Source: Bacteroidales bacterium
GTDB lineage: Bacteria; Bacteroidota; Bacteroidia; Bacteroidales; P3
Assembly: GCA_017480245.1 (NCBI GenBank)
Contig: JAFVBA010000013.1
Span: 62,001-126,000, forward strand
Length of the DNA: 64,000 nucleotides
Reading direction: 5' to 3'
This document shows positions 27,158 through 37,249 of this stretch, piece after piece. The position numbers and the translations under genes were made by a program. How positions within the stretch are numbered: position 1 is the stretch's first letter; every line of letters begins with the position of its first letter. The notes beneath the pieces were generated by a model that saw only the letters and a program-made list of their open reading frames with translations, was not told the DNA's origin and ran no database searches.

Positions 27158-27553
27158 ATGGAGAATTTGAAGGATATCTTAAAGTTTGGTGCAAATACAA
27201 GTAAAATACAAAACGAAGATTTTGAGCAATTAGTATCTTTTTGGAACGGTACCAAGACTGCAATATCACAAACAGCGTTCCATAATGGATATGATTGGAT
27301 TAAAACGTATGTAGATACACAATTGGATAATATGTCTTTCTTGACAGAGGAAGAAAGACAAAGAAACAAACTATCACTTGAACTCTATTTATCAAAAGAG
27401 AAACAAGAAGAGTTGAAACATCTATCTCTTAATAGAAACTATCAATTCATAAAAATAAGCCCATACTTTAATTTATTTGAAAGAATTAATGCAAATCCGA
27501 AACAAATAATTGCATTATGCTTAATAGATTTATTACGCAGTAACCCTATCTGA
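27158..27553 (+). CDS. Hypothetical protein
   Basis: 131 residues, no signal peptide or membrane segment, mainly predicted helical; contains SFWNGTKTAISQTAFHNGYDWI-like sequence (around 29-48) and a C-terminal KQIIALCLIDLLRS helix. I recognise no family. It starts 35 bp after the HU-like gene, and thiC starts 63 bp after it, so the three could share a transcript. No promoter consensus is seen in either gap. Confidence 0.6.
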   Translation: MENLKDILKFGANTSKIQNEDFEQLVSFWNGTKTAISQTAFHNGYDWIKTYVDTQLDNMSFLTEEERQRNKLSLELYLSKEKQEELKHLSLNRNYQFIKISPYFNLFERINANPKQIIALCLIDLLRSNPI

Positions 27554-27612
27554 TAATACACTAACTATCCAAAAACAAATAAAACAGATAATAACAATTA
27601 AAAAATAAATAA

Positions 27613-29292
<1,680 letters not shown>

Positions 29293-29309
29293 AAGTATTG
29301 AAATAATTT

Positions 29310-29345
29310 GAACGTGTGCAAAGTTTGCACTCGTTCCTTTTTTTA
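29310..29345 (+). terminator. Intrinsic terminator after thiC
   Basis: GAACG-T-GTGCAAA-G-TTTGCAC-T-CGTTC hairpin (29310-29336) followed directly by CTTTTTTT. The clearest rho-independent terminator in the window. Confidence 0.92.
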
Positions 29346-29385
29346 CCACTACTGAATTGTAGCGAACTTTTAGGCATAGAAATAA

Positions 29386-29844
29386 CTATTTTCTTCTTTC
29401 TGCTTCTATTTGCTTACTTCTCTTTTGCAGAAATTCATTTGCGTATTCGGAGGAATTATCAGCAGCCTCTTTTATAAGTGATAATCCTTCGTCAATTCTT
29501 CCTTCTTTATATAATGTCAAGCCTCTTGCATATAAGTAATCTGCAGAAGTCAGGTCTGAATCGGATTGTGGGAATATATTTTGTACTTTTTCTTCATTTG
29601 TAATATCTGTTGATTTGCATGAACTATACATACATTCTGCTATATCAGTTAGCATTCCTAACAATAGATAACCAAATAGAACAGGTATTATCATAATTAG
29701 TCCTCTGAGAACAAACACTATCCCTCCTGTAATAAAACCAAAAATGACTACTATAACTATTGCAATGATTCCTAAGATTAAGAATACTGTATTAAAACCT
29801 TTTACAGTTTCTAATCTTCTACGTTTTTGTGATATTGAATTCAT
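29386..29844 (-). CDS. Small inner-membrane protein with TPR-like tail
   Basis: 152 residues from the ATG at 29844; a longer form would need a GTG at 29913 and only adds a basic 23-residue leader, so the ATG is preferred. Two hydrophobic segments (VFLILGIIAIVIVVIFGFI and LIMIIPVLFGYLLLGML, about 20-70) make a membrane hairpin. The C-terminal part (ADYLYARGLTLYKEGRIDEG ... EYANEFLQKR) resembles one TPR/Sel1 unit. No family is recognised. It lies directly downstream of the structured RNA candidate at 29951-30140 and could be controlled by it. Confidence 0.6.
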   Translation of the reverse strand: MNSISQKRRRLETVKGFNTVFLILGIIAIVIVVIFGFITGGIVFVLRGLIMIIPVLFGYLLLGMLTDIAECMYSSCKSTDITNEEKVQNIFPQSDSDLTSADYLYARGLTLYKEGRIDEGLSLIKEAADNSSEYANEFLQKRSKQIEAERRK

Positions 29845-29950
29845 TTTTCTTTTGTCTTTTTCCTGTGATTTCAAAGGAAAAGGTTGCTTCTTCAACCTAT
29901 TTTTTAATAACACAATAAAAGCGTGAAATCACCATGTTTATTATATCCTC

Positions 29951-30140
29951 GGTTGAGGTGCGTGAGAAATGTGTTTTAAAACCTTTACAGCAGGATATAA
30001 CTATAGCAGATAACACGCCGACTGGCGTACTAAAAACTACTATGCTAAACTTTGCTGTTAAAGTTTCTCACGCTTTCAACCTGCAAGTTATAAAGCACAA
30101 ACGCTTTCGTTTAAATAGTTCTATGATATTTGCATATCAC
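29951..30140 (-). ncRNA. Candidate structured RNA (rod-like, unidentified)
   Basis: A long rod can be folded from plus-strand coordinates 29951-30081: GGTTGA/TCAACC (29951-29956 with 30076-30081), GCGTGAGAAA/TTTCTCACGC (29960-29969 with 30064-30073), CTTTACAGCA/TGCTGTTAAAG (29983-29992 with 30053-30063), TAGCA/TGCTA (30004-30008 with 30043-30047) and ACGCC/GGCGT (30015-30019 with 30024-30028). Two small perfect hairpins precede it on the minus transcript: AAACGAAAGCGTTT and TGATATGCAAATATCA. An excellent minus-strand promoter lies at 30146-30178. It could be a free small RNA (a 6S-type rod is one hypothesis) or the leader of the downstream gene. Confidence 0.55.
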
Positions 30141-30145
30141 AATTG

Positions 30146-30178
30146 CAAAAGTATAAAGAAATTTTGAATTGGCAAAAA
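30146..30178 (-). promoter_or_regulatory. Minus-strand promoter of the structured RNA
   Basis: Minus-strand TTTTTG (30173-30178), 19-bp spacer, TACTTTTG (30146-30153): both Bacteroidetes promoter elements at consensus spacing. Transcription would start near 30140. Confidence 0.7.
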
Positions 30179-30269
30179 CAATTTGAAATAAAATTATTTT
30201 ACTGTGATTTTATAGCAAATACGTTGTAAGAAATCGCTCATTTTTATTACTACTTGGGGAGATTTTTAT

Positions 30270-30372
30270 GCCAATAGGTGATTAGTTTTTGCCACTTGCG
30301 AAGTTAATATGAAAAATACCCCCTTTTTTTGATACTAATTTCGCAAATGGCAAAAATTAATCAGCTATTGGC
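30270..30372. repeat. CACTTGCG palindromic repeat, copy 2
   Basis: Imperfect inverted repeat with about 37-bp arms: GCCAATAG...TGATTAG...TTTTTGCCACTTGCG on the left (to 30300), CGCAAATGGCAAAAATTAAT...CTATTGGC on the right (30342-30372). Its core carries GGGGGTATTTTTC on the minus strand. Together with the RNA candidate it fills the 500-bp gap before pdxJ. Confidence 0.8.
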
Positions 30373-30413
30373 TAAAATTATGTTCTATTGGCAAAAATTT
30401 TTTCAATATTTAT

Positions 30414-31124
30414 TTAATTCAAACAGCGCAAATACATGCTGACTGTATTCTTTAAGCCGAAATAAAGCGAATCGCAAATCAAGGCATGGCCTATTGACAC
30501 CTCATCAACGAATGGTATCGTTTTGACAAAGTATTCCAAATTCTCCAAACTTAAATCGTGTCCGGCATTAAGCCCCAATCCGCAGTTTTTTGCACATTCG
30601 GCTGCTTTGACAAAGGTTTCTATTGCTTTTTCACGGTTATTTAAATAATTTTCTGCGTAAGACTGTGTATAAAGTTCCACTTTGTCCGCTCCGCAATCCC
30701 TTGCTCCTTTAACCATATCGCAATCGGCATCAACGAATACCGAAACCCTGCACGTTTTTTTCAATCTCGTAACAATCTCCTGCAATTGTCTTGCGTCCTT
30801 TACTGTATTCCAACCATGATTACTCGTCAATTGGTCAGGTTTATCAGGAACTAAGGTGGCTTGAGCAGGTTTTATGGCTTCTATTATTTGAATGTATCTT
30901 TCGTCAGGGTAACCTTCTATATTAAATTCGGTAGTTACTACTTTTTTAAGGTCATAAACGTCCTGTTTTGTTATATGTCTTTCGTCGGGACGCGGATGTA
31001 CGGTAATGCCTTGCGCTCCGAATGATTCAATATCCTTTGCCGCTTGGATAACATCGGGATTGTTGCCTCCGCGGGCGTTTCTTAATGTTGCAATTTTATT
31101 GATATTTACGCTTAGTCGTGTCAT
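30414..31124 (-). CDS. pdxJ: Pyridoxine 5'-phosphate synthase
   Basis: Condenses 3-amino-2-oxopropyl phosphate with deoxyxylulose 5-phosphate, the last step of de novo vitamin B6 synthesis (cytosol). 236 residues, TIM barrel. Signature stretches: LSVNINKIATLRNARGG (about 3-19, phosphate-binding Asn and catalytic region), GITVHPRPDERHI (about 39-51), LVPDKPDQLTSNHGW (about 91-105), NCGLGLNAGHDLSLEN (about 189-204), and SIGHALICDSLY near the end. Divergent from cstA, whose promoter overlaps the pdxJ promoter region. Confidence 0.95.
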   Translation of the reverse strand: MTRLSVNINKIATLRNARGGNNPDVIQAAKDIESFGAQGITVHPRPDERHITKQDVYDLKKVVTTEFNIEGYPDERYIQIIEAIKPAQATLVPDKPDQLTSNHGWNTVKDARQLQEIVTRLKKTCRVSVFVDADCDMVKGARDCGADKVELYTQSYAENYLNNREKAIETFVKAAECAKNCGLGLNAGHDLSLENLEYFVKTIPFVDEVSIGHALICDSLYFGLKNTVSMYLRCLN

Positions 31125-31153
31125 TATTGTAATTATTTATGATTTTCAGCGTG

Positions 31154-31161
31154 CAAAATTA
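31154..31161 (-). promoter_or_regulatory. -7 element TAATTTTG of pdxJ
   Basis: Minus-strand TAATTTTG, 30 bp before pdxJ, facing the cstA promoter 14 bp away. Confidence 0.6.
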
Positions 31162-31174
31162 AGACAAAAAGTTG

Positions 31175-31182
31175 TAATTTTG
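31175..31182 (+). promoter_or_regulatory. -7 element TAATTTTG of cstA
   Basis: Plus-strand TAATTTTG, 37 bp before the chosen cstA start. This rules out the upstream extension of that frame to 31006. Confidence 0.6.
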
Positions 31183-31218
31183 CAAACTCTTAGAATTTTA
31201 AATAAAAAGGAGCAAATT

Positions 31219-32664
31219 ATGATAACATTTGTAACAGCATTATGCATCTTGATTCTCGGCTATGTGCTTTACGGTGCGGTGGCTGAGAGTGTTTTCAAAA
31301 CTAATCCCGACAGAAAAACACCCGCAATAGCAAATCCTGACGGCGTTGATTATATCGCTATGCCGTGGTGGAAGTTGTATTTGATACAATTCCTTAACAT
31401 TGCAGGTACGGGGCCAATCTTCGGAGCGGTTATGGGAATTATGTTCGGTCCTGCGGCATTCCTTTGGATAGTGTTAGGAACTATTTTCGGCGGAGCAGTA
31501 CATGATTTTATCTCTGCTATGATTAGCATACGCCAAAACGGAGCCAGTCTGACGGAAATAGTAGGCTCGCAATTGGGAAAAGGAGTTAAAACGGTGATGT
31601 TGCTTTTCACTATCGTTTTATTGGTAATGGTCGGAGCGGTATTCGTATCGCAGCCCGCAGCACTGCTTCACGGACTGTTGCCTAATGTAAGCGTTACAAT
31701 CTTTGCAATAATCGTCTTTGCTTATTATATACTTGCAACTCTTTTACCCGTAGATAAAATTATCGGAAAAATATATCCAGTTTTCGGATTCATATTTATT
31801 TTTATGGCGTTGGGACTTCTGTTCTCCATATTCAGAACTAACGCTCCTGTTCCTGAACTTTGGGAGAATTTTCACAATATGCATCCTAAGGGATTGCCTA
31901 TTTTCCCAATGATGTTCGTTTCTATTGCCTGCGGAGCGATAAGCGGATTTCACGCAACGCAATCTCCGTTGATGGCACGTTGCATAACAAACGAGAGATA
32001 TGGCAGAAGAGTTTTCTATGGTGCGATGGTAACCGAAGGAATCGTTGCTTTGATTTGGGCAGCCAGTGCTTCATCTTTCTTTGCTTCCATGTATCCGCAG
32101 TGTCCTAACGGAATAATTGCTTTACAACAATATTCTGCAGAGGGACACGAAACCGCAGAGATTGTTTCCGCCATTTGCAAAGGCTGGTTAGGCACAGTGG
32201 GCGGAATACTTGCAATAATAGGCGTAGTAGTTGCCCCGATAACTTCAGGAGATACAGCACTGAGAAGCGGAAGATTGATAATAGCCGATTTCCTTCACTT
32301 TGACCAAAAATCTATTGCGAAAAGATTGATTATTGCAGTGCCGATGTTTGCTTTAGTCTTCCTGATAATGAATTTACAAGCCGATGTACTTTGGCGTTAT
32401 TTCGCTTGGAGCAATCAAACTTTGTCAATATTTACCCTTTGGGCTTGTACCGTTTATCTGTTCAAAGAAAGAAGACAGTTTATTATTACGATTATTCCCG
32501 CAATGTTTATGACTGCCGTTTGCTTTACTTATATTCTCGTAGCGCCTGAGGGATTTCATATAAATTATAACGTAGGTGTTGCGTGCGGAATAGCAGTTGC
32601 AGTAATCTTTTTGGCGATATTTTCTTATTGGGCGAAGAATTACAGAAAAGAATTAGGTAAATAA
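31219..32664 (+). CDS. cstA: CstA-family carbon starvation/pyruvate-type transporter
   Basis: 481 residues, starting at the ATG at 31219 behind AAAAGGAGC; the frame is open to 31006 but that extension overlaps pdxJ and its own promoter. A polytopic inner-membrane protein with conserved CstA sequences: ANPDGVDYIAMPWWKLYLIQ (about 33-52), IAGTGPIFGAVMGIMFGP (about 57-74), FGGAVHDFISAMISIRQNG (about 86-104) and SGFHATQSPLMARC (about 240). This is the shorter CstA form; enterobacterial CstA and BtsT have about 700 residues. Family members import pyruvate or peptides. It ends with TAATG overlap into the MATE gene. Confidence 0.85.
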   Translation: MITFVTALCILILGYVLYGAVAESVFKTNPDRKTPAIANPDGVDYIAMPWWKLYLIQFLNIAGTGPIFGAVMGIMFGPAAFLWIVLGTIFGGAVHDFISAMISIRQNGASLTEIVGSQLGKGVKTVMLLFTIVLLVMVGAVFVSQPAALLHGLLPNVSVTIFAIIVFAYYILATLLPVDKIIGKIYPVFGFIFIFMALGLLFSIFRTNAPVPELWENFHNMHPKGLPIFPMMFVSIACGAISGFHATQSPLMARCITNERYGRRVFYGAMVTEGIVALIWAASASSFFASMYPQCPNGIIALQQYSAEGHETAEIVSAICKGWLGTVGGILAIIGVVVAPITSGDTALRSGRLIIADFLHFDQKSIAKRLIIAVPMFALVFLIMNLQADVLWRYFAWSNQTLSIFTLWACTVYLFKERRQFIITIIPAMFMTAVCFTYILVAPEGFHINYNVGVACGIAVAVIFLAIFSYWAKNYRKELGK

Positions 32665-34034
32665 TGAACGAAGAACGAGCGTTATTATTAGGAAGAGAGA
32701 AGATAAGCAAATTACTTATGAAGTTTGCTTTACCTGCTATCGCTGCAATGATAGCATCTTCCCTTTACAATATTGTAGATGGAATATTTATCGGACATTT
32801 GGGTGCATACAGTATTGCAGGTGTGGGACTGTCAGGACCTTTTATGAACCTTGCCGGAGCATTCGGAGCATTGGTCGGTGTAGGCGGCAGTGTGTTGTGT
32901 TCAATTTTCTTGGGAGAGAAAAATTACGACAAATCCCGAATGGTTCTTTCCAATGTAATTATTCTGAACTTTGTACTCGGAGTATTATTTACCATAGTCG
33001 GATTGATATTTCTTGACCCTATCCTAATATTTTTCGGAGCAAGTGAAAAAACTCTTCCCCCCGCACACGAATTTATGCGTGTTATCTTGTTGGGAAATGT
33101 ATTTGCCCACATGTATTTAGGACTTAACTCCGTGTTGCGTGTAAGCGGTTATCCTGTTACGGCAATGAATATGACGTTTGTTTCAGTCGGAATAAACATT
33201 ATTCTTGCTCCTTTGTTTATCTTCGTATTTAATTGGGGAGTTGCGGGAGCGGCTTGGGCAACGGTTATAGCCCAAACTGTTTGTTGCTTGATTTTGTTCT
33301 ATCTTTTCCTGCGCCGCGACCGTGTAGTCTATTTGGAGAAAAAGAATTTTTTGTTTAACAAATCCATCGTCAAAAGGACATTTACCATTGGTTCGCCCAA
33401 TTTCTTTACCAACGCAGCAGGTTGTTTTATTGTCATACTGCAAAACTACAATCTGTTGAAATACGGAGACGATTTGTATGTCGGAGCGTTCAGTATCGTC
33501 AATCGTGTTGCGTTTATGTTCTTTATGATTATTTTAGGCTTCTCGCAGGGTATGCAACCGATAGTAGCATATAATTTCGGCGCCAAGAATTATGACCGAA
33601 TGTGGAAAACGTTCAGATTAACCATAATATGCGCTTTGAGTGTTTCGCTTTTGGGATGTTTGATTTGCGAGATATTCCCGTATTATATAACAAGACTGTT
33701 TGCAGGTGAGAACTCAGCTTTGGATAAAGAGTTGATAGCGATCACCGTTGATGCATTCCATAAAAATATGTTTATGTTTTGGATAATAGGTTTTCAAATT
33801 ATCGGAACGAATTTCTTTGCGAGTATGAACCAACCTAAAAAAGCGTTGTTTTTATCCCTTACCCGTCAGGTTATCTTCCTTATTCCGATATTATTGATAC
33901 TTCCTCGGCTAATAGGTACGGACGGTGTTTGGTTTGCTGCTCCGATAGCGGATTTTCTTGCAAGTATTTGTACTTTATGGTTGATAATAAGGGAATACAG
34001 ATTAAGAATAACGGCGAAAAATTTTGTACATTGA
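32664..34034 (+). CDS. MATE-family efflux transporter
   Basis: 456 residues with 12 predicted membrane helices in two halves, typical MATE: N-terminal KISKLLMKFALPAIAAMIASSLYNIVDGIFIGHLG (seen in two blocks, ISKLLMKFALPAI and YNIVDGIFIGHLG) and second-half GSPNFFTNAAGC, FSQGMQPIVAYNFGAKNYDR (about 302-321). Exports cationic drugs or metabolites driven by Na+ or H+ antiport. The start codon shares one base with the cstA stop, so the two genes are translationally coupled. Substrate cannot be inferred. Confidence 0.88.
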   Translation: MNEERALLLGREKISKLLMKFALPAIAAMIASSLYNIVDGIFIGHLGAYSIAGVGLSGPFMNLAGAFGALVGVGGSVLCSIFLGEKNYDKSRMVLSNVIILNFVLGVLFTIVGLIFLDPILIFFGASEKTLPPAHEFMRVILLGNVFAHMYLGLNSVLRVSGYPVTAMNMTFVSVGINIILAPLFIFVFNWGVAGAAWATVIAQTVCCLILFYLFLRRDRVVYLEKKNFLFNKSIVKRTFTIGSPNFFTNAAGCFIVILQNYNLLKYGDDLYVGAFSIVNRVAFMFFMIILGFSQGMQPIVAYNFGAKNYDRMWKTFRLTIICALSVSLLGCLICEIFPYYITRLFAGENSALDKELIAITVDAFHKNMFMFWIIGFQIIGTNFFASMNQPKKALFLSLTRQVIFLIPILLILPRLIGTDGVWFAAPIADFLASICTLWLIIREYRLRITAKNFVH

Positions 34035-34045
34035 GATAAATTTTC

Positions 34046-34053
34046 TATCTTTG
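34046..34053 (+). promoter_or_regulatory. -7 element TATCTTTG
   Basis: TATCTTTG, 39 bp before the 141-residue hypothetical gene. Confidence 0.55.
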
Positions 34054-34092
34054 CAAAAATTAATACGAAATAAATAAAAAACACTTAGCAAT

Positions 34093-34518
34093 ATGAAAAA
34101 ATTAGAATTCTTGGCAAATGAATTTGCTAACAACGTAAGAAAAGAGATTGAGAAGTACCACCCTTATTCTCCAATAAAAGAACCAAAAATCGGAGATATT
34201 ATCCGTGAGTATAATATCTGCCGTAAAGAAGAAGAGTTGGCTGAAAAATCTTTGGACGAAGTTATGGAAATGGTCATCGTAGATCAGAACATCAAACGTG
34301 AATACGACGGCAAACAGTTACTAAAGTTTCAGACGATGGGTTACACTTTCTACATCAACGTTAAAGACAAAACGAAAATTCTTGACGCCAACAAAAACGA
34401 ATTGGATCACCCGAAATTCTGGTTAGCTCTTTTGTTGATAAGCGTAGAACCTAACCCCGACTCCATCGCAGGAATCAAATTTGAATTGAACTACGAACCC
34501 GTAGTTACATACAATTAA
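34093..34518 (+). CDS. Conserved-looking hypothetical protein
   Basis: 141 residues, soluble, no signal peptide. Charged N-terminal helix (KLEFLANEFANNVRKEIEKY), then a mixed region with TMGYTFYINVKDKTKILDAN and the C-terminal LLISVEPNPDSIAGIKFEL. I recognise no family. It has its own promoter and lies next to a keyword palindrome at its 3' end (34520-34598) that may act as a terminator. Confidence 0.65.
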   Translation: MKKLEFLANEFANNVRKEIEKYHPYSPIKEPKIGDIIREYNICRKEEELAEKSLDEVMEMVIVDQNIKREYDGKQLLKFQTMGYTFYINVKDKTKILDANKNELDHPKFWLALLLISVEPNPDSIAGIKFELNYEPVVTYN

Positions 34519-34519
34519 T

Positions 34520-34598
34520 GTAGTATGTAGCAATTAGTATGTAATATATATCGGGGTGCCGTTAGGCTATTTGCTACATGCTAATTGCTACACACTAT
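34520..34598. repeat. Keyword-type intergenic palindrome
   Basis: Arms GTAGTATGTAGCAATTAGTA and the near-inverse CATGCTAATTGCTACACACTA surround a loop with CGGGGTGCCGTTAGGC. Closely related to 37575-37650 (TAGAATATAGCATTTAG / CTAAATGCTACATTCTA). Confidence 0.7.
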
Positions 34599-34776
34599 CT
34601 ATAAAAAAATCTTAAACTTCCACAATTTTAAATTCATTGATTTGTAAAGCTTTAACTTTTTTGATGTCGTTTTTTTGAAAAAAAGTTGAAATTTTTAGTA
34701 CATATTTTGCCATCAAAGTTATTATTAAAGAGACGAAACGTCATTAAAAATTAAAAACAATAAAAAAGGTAAAATT

Positions 34777-34980
34777 ATGGCAACACAACATCAACTTTTA
34801 AACAGAGATGAAAAACAATCAATTAGCAATTGTTTTTCTTTAGAAGAGAACACCCAAAATTCTTTTCAAAAAAGAGTAAAATGTTTTCAAGAAAGAATTC
34901 ACTGTTTCCTCACCTTATTTTCCTATTACAACTTAAGTTTAATTCCTAATGTGAAAACAAAGCCTTCAAGCGGGGCATAG
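34777..34980 (+). CDS. Doubtful small ORF
   Basis: 67 codons starting MATQHQLLNRDEKQSIS after AAAAAAGGTAAAATT, which looks like a Bacteroidetes start context. The second half overlaps a duplicated non-coding sequence (34856-34897, compare 39333-39370) and the 3' end of the TonB receptor gene on the other strand. It may be the stump of a gene whose 3' end was replaced. Low confidence. Confidence 0.25.
   Translation: MATQHQLLNRDEKQSISNCFSLEENTQNSFQKRVKCFQERIHCFLTLFSYYNLSLIPNVKTKPSSGA
34856..34897. repeat. Copy of sequence also found in the 39.3-kb terminator loop
   Basis: AAATTCTTTTCnnAAAAGAG followed by TAAAATGTTTTCnnGAAA is nearly identical at 34856-34897 and 39333-39370. At the second site it forms the loop of a strong terminator hairpin. 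Confidence 0.6.
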
Positions 34981-37100
34981 ATGTCACTAAATATTGGGTT
35001 ATTGTGCGAACCTGTGTAAAGAGAAGCAAAACGTGTCTGTCTGCGGTCGGTAAAATTCTCAAAATTGGCATAAACAGAGAATTTGTCCCACATTTTCTCG
35101 GCAAGAAAACCAAAGATTACGTATTGGCGGCCGTGAGTTCCGTCGCTAAGCAATTGAGATGAGTAATAGTAAGATTCCAATCCCAAACGGAATTCGTCTT
35201 CCCGCTCATACATTAATATAATATTCATTCTGTGCTTAGGAGCTAAGACTGCATCGCTTTTTTGTGAGTTTTCCTTTGTGTAAGCATCGGTATAAGTGTA
35301 TCCCAAATACAAATGAATGTCCTCATATCCGATTTTGACATTAGTTTCCGTCCCTTTGGCTAAGGTATATCCGTCAATATTGTCCATAAACAGCAATCCG
35401 TCCGCACGGGATTTCAACAGCAGAGGATTATTTATACAAGTAATGAACAGAAGTTGGTTGATAGTCAATGAAACGGTATTATTGAACAAAGAAGTTACGA
35501 AATTAACATCCCAATTTGCTCCGTAACTTTTCTCCAATTTGTTTTCGTTGTCATCAATTGGCAAAACGTTGCGGTAATGCAACATCTCGGTTTCTTCAGT
35601 GAAGATTGTAGGGATTTTATATCCGAATCCGCCGCCCAAACGTGAAGAAATTTTGTCGTTAATCTTGTAAAGAACGGAAATTCTCGGCAAAAGAGCCGTA
35701 CCGTATGAGAAAACACAATCGTATCTCAACCCAATCTCCAACGCAATTGCGGTATTAAAAGCGTAAGTACTCTGAACAAAAGCACCGATTGTAGCCTGAG
35801 TGAAATTTCTCAGTGCAAAATCCGAATGTTTCTGCTCGTTAAAATCATCATTCCACAGATTAACACCTGCAATCCACGAAATATTTTCTTTATTGTATGA
35901 ATAATTGATTTCAGAGAACAAAGAATTTTGCCGACCTGTGAAAACATAATCTTTAAGCGTTATTTTGCGGTTGAAATACGAAAAAGAAGTTTTGACATTT
36001 ATGTTTTGGCGGTCGTCTATTGCGTGATTGAACTCTCCTTGAGAAGAAAAACGTTTGGTCTTGTTGTATTCAAAATAAGTATGTTCAGTGTTGCCGTTGT
36101 CTTTTAAGTAATGAATGTCGCCACCTTTCCTATCCTCAATCATAGAATTGATATCGATATTCAGATTTGTGTTTTTGCTGAAATAAACAAACAATTTAGG
36201 ATTGAGAACAAACCTATTGTAAAAAGGAATTGCGGTAAAATCGGTATTACTTGGGGCATAAGCACCGTTATGATTGAATGCTGTGAAAAAAGTTGCCCCA
36301 ATTTTGCCGTACCTTTCGCTGTAAAAAACGTTAATGTCCGCTCCCTTGGTATGAGTTGCGTCAAGATGAAACATTAATTCTCTTTCGTCTTCGGGAGTTT
36401 TGGAGATAAGATTGACAAGTCCAGCAATAGCCCCTGCTCCGTACAAAGTAGAAGACGAACCCTTCACTATTTCAACTTGTTTTAAGTCTAAAGGCGGTGT
36501 TTGCAACAATCCAAGACCTGAAGCTGCCCCGTTGAAAGCAGGAAATCCGTCTTTAAGAATTTGAGTGTATCTTCCGTCCAGACCTTGTATGCGAATAGAA
36601 GCATTACCACTGGTAGCGGAAGTTTGTTGTGTCATTATACCCGTGCTTTCACTCAAAAGCATACGGATATCTGACGATTTCATACTTGCTTTTTCGTCTA
36701 ATTCTTCGGCGGATATAAATTCCACTCTCGTAGGAATGTTCTTTATACTTCTGTTACTGCGGGTGGAAACGATAATTATATCTTCCAATTCATTTTCTTC
36801 TTTTGTCATCATAACAAAAAGGGTATCTTGGGCAGTCAATGGTAATTCCACGCCGATTTTTTGCTCTTTGTAACCGATAAAACGACAAATAACAATATGT
36901 TTTCCGCTTGTTATGTTTTTTAGTTCAATAATGCCGTCATTGTTTGCACTTGCGCCTATATTCGTTCCTTGTATCTGCGCCGTAGCACCTAATAAATTTT
37001 CTTTGGTTTCACCGTCTGTTATCTTAATAACTAAATTGTTTTGAGCATTTGCACACAATATAGTTATAAGAAATGAAACGATTACAATAATTCTTTTCAT
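34926..37100 (-). CDS. TonB-dependent outer-membrane receptor
   Basis: 724 residues. Signal peptide 1-19 (ILCANAQ); carboxypeptidase-regulatory-like domain (about 20-100, TKENLLGATAQIQGTNIGA); plug domain (about 110-225: LSESTGIMTQQTSATSGNAS, IRIQGLDGRYTQILKDGFPA, GSSSTLYGAGAIAGLVNLIS); 22-strand barrel ending in hydrophobic VFTLGIKLKL. No SusD partner, so it is more like a siderophore, cobalamin or metal receptor than a glycan SusC. It is 138 bp downstream of a small secreted Cys-rich protein on the same strand, which suggests metal uptake (inference). Confidence 0.88.
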   Translation of the reverse strand: MKRIIVIVSFLITILCANAQNNLVIKITDGETKENLLGATAQIQGTNIGASANNDGIIELKNITSGKHIVICRFIGYKEQKIGVELPLTAQDTLFVMMTKEENELEDIIIVSTRSNRSIKNIPTRVEFISAEELDEKASMKSSDIRMLLSESTGIMTQQTSATSGNASIRIQGLDGRYTQILKDGFPAFNGAASGLGLLQTPPLDLKQVEIVKGSSSTLYGAGAIAGLVNLISKTPEDERELMFHLDATHTKGADINVFYSERYGKIGATFFTAFNHNGAYAPSNTDFTAIPFYNRFVLNPKLFVYFSKNTNLNIDINSMIEDRKGGDIHYLKDNGNTEHTYFEYNKTKRFSSQGEFNHAIDDRQNINVKTSFSYFNRKITLKDYVFTGRQNSLFSEINYSYNKENISWIAGVNLWNDDFNEQKHSDFALRNFTQATIGAFVQSTYAFNTAIALEIGLRYDCVFSYGTALLPRISVLYKINDKISSRLGGGFGYKIPTIFTEETEMLHYRNVLPIDDNENKLEKSYGANWDVNFVTSLFNNTVSLTINQLLFITCINNPLLLKSRADGLLFMDNIDGYTLAKGTETNVKIGYEDIHLYLGYTYTDAYTKENSQKSDAVLAPKHRMNIILMYEREDEFRLGLESYYYSSQLLSDGTHGRQYVIFGFLAEKMWDKFSVYANFENFTDRRQTRFASLYTGSHNNPIFSDIYAPLEGFVFTLGIKLKL

Positions 37101-37124
37101 TTTATATTTATTTTTATGATTTGT

Positions 37125-37249
37125 AAATTAGAATTGTGAGTTTAAGGTTAAAAGTTTATAGTTTAGCGTTTAAGGTTTAGAGATTGTTGCCGCTATGCGC
37201 CCTCTAAACTTTAAATAATAAACTCTAAACATTAAAACTTACAATTTAG
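37125..37249. repeat. Keyword palindrome (TTTAGAGTTTAAGG type)
   Basis: Left arm made of TTTAAGGTTAAAAGTTTATAG and GTTTAAGGTTTAGAG; right arm CTCTAAACTTTAAATAATAA and CTCTAAACATTAAAACTTAC; loop ATTGTTGCCGCTATGCGCCC. It lies between the TonB receptor and the Cys-rich gene, whose last codons fall inside it. Confidence 0.7.

Noticed and set aside
29934..30167. 77-codon plus-strand ORF
   Set aside because: Falls within the stem-rich RNA candidate; no start context and no protein similarity seen.
31006..31218. N-terminal extension of the cstA reading frame
   Set aside because: Overlaps pdxJ and both divergent promoters; the ATG at 31219 has a good ribosome-binding site and starts the conserved CstA sequence.
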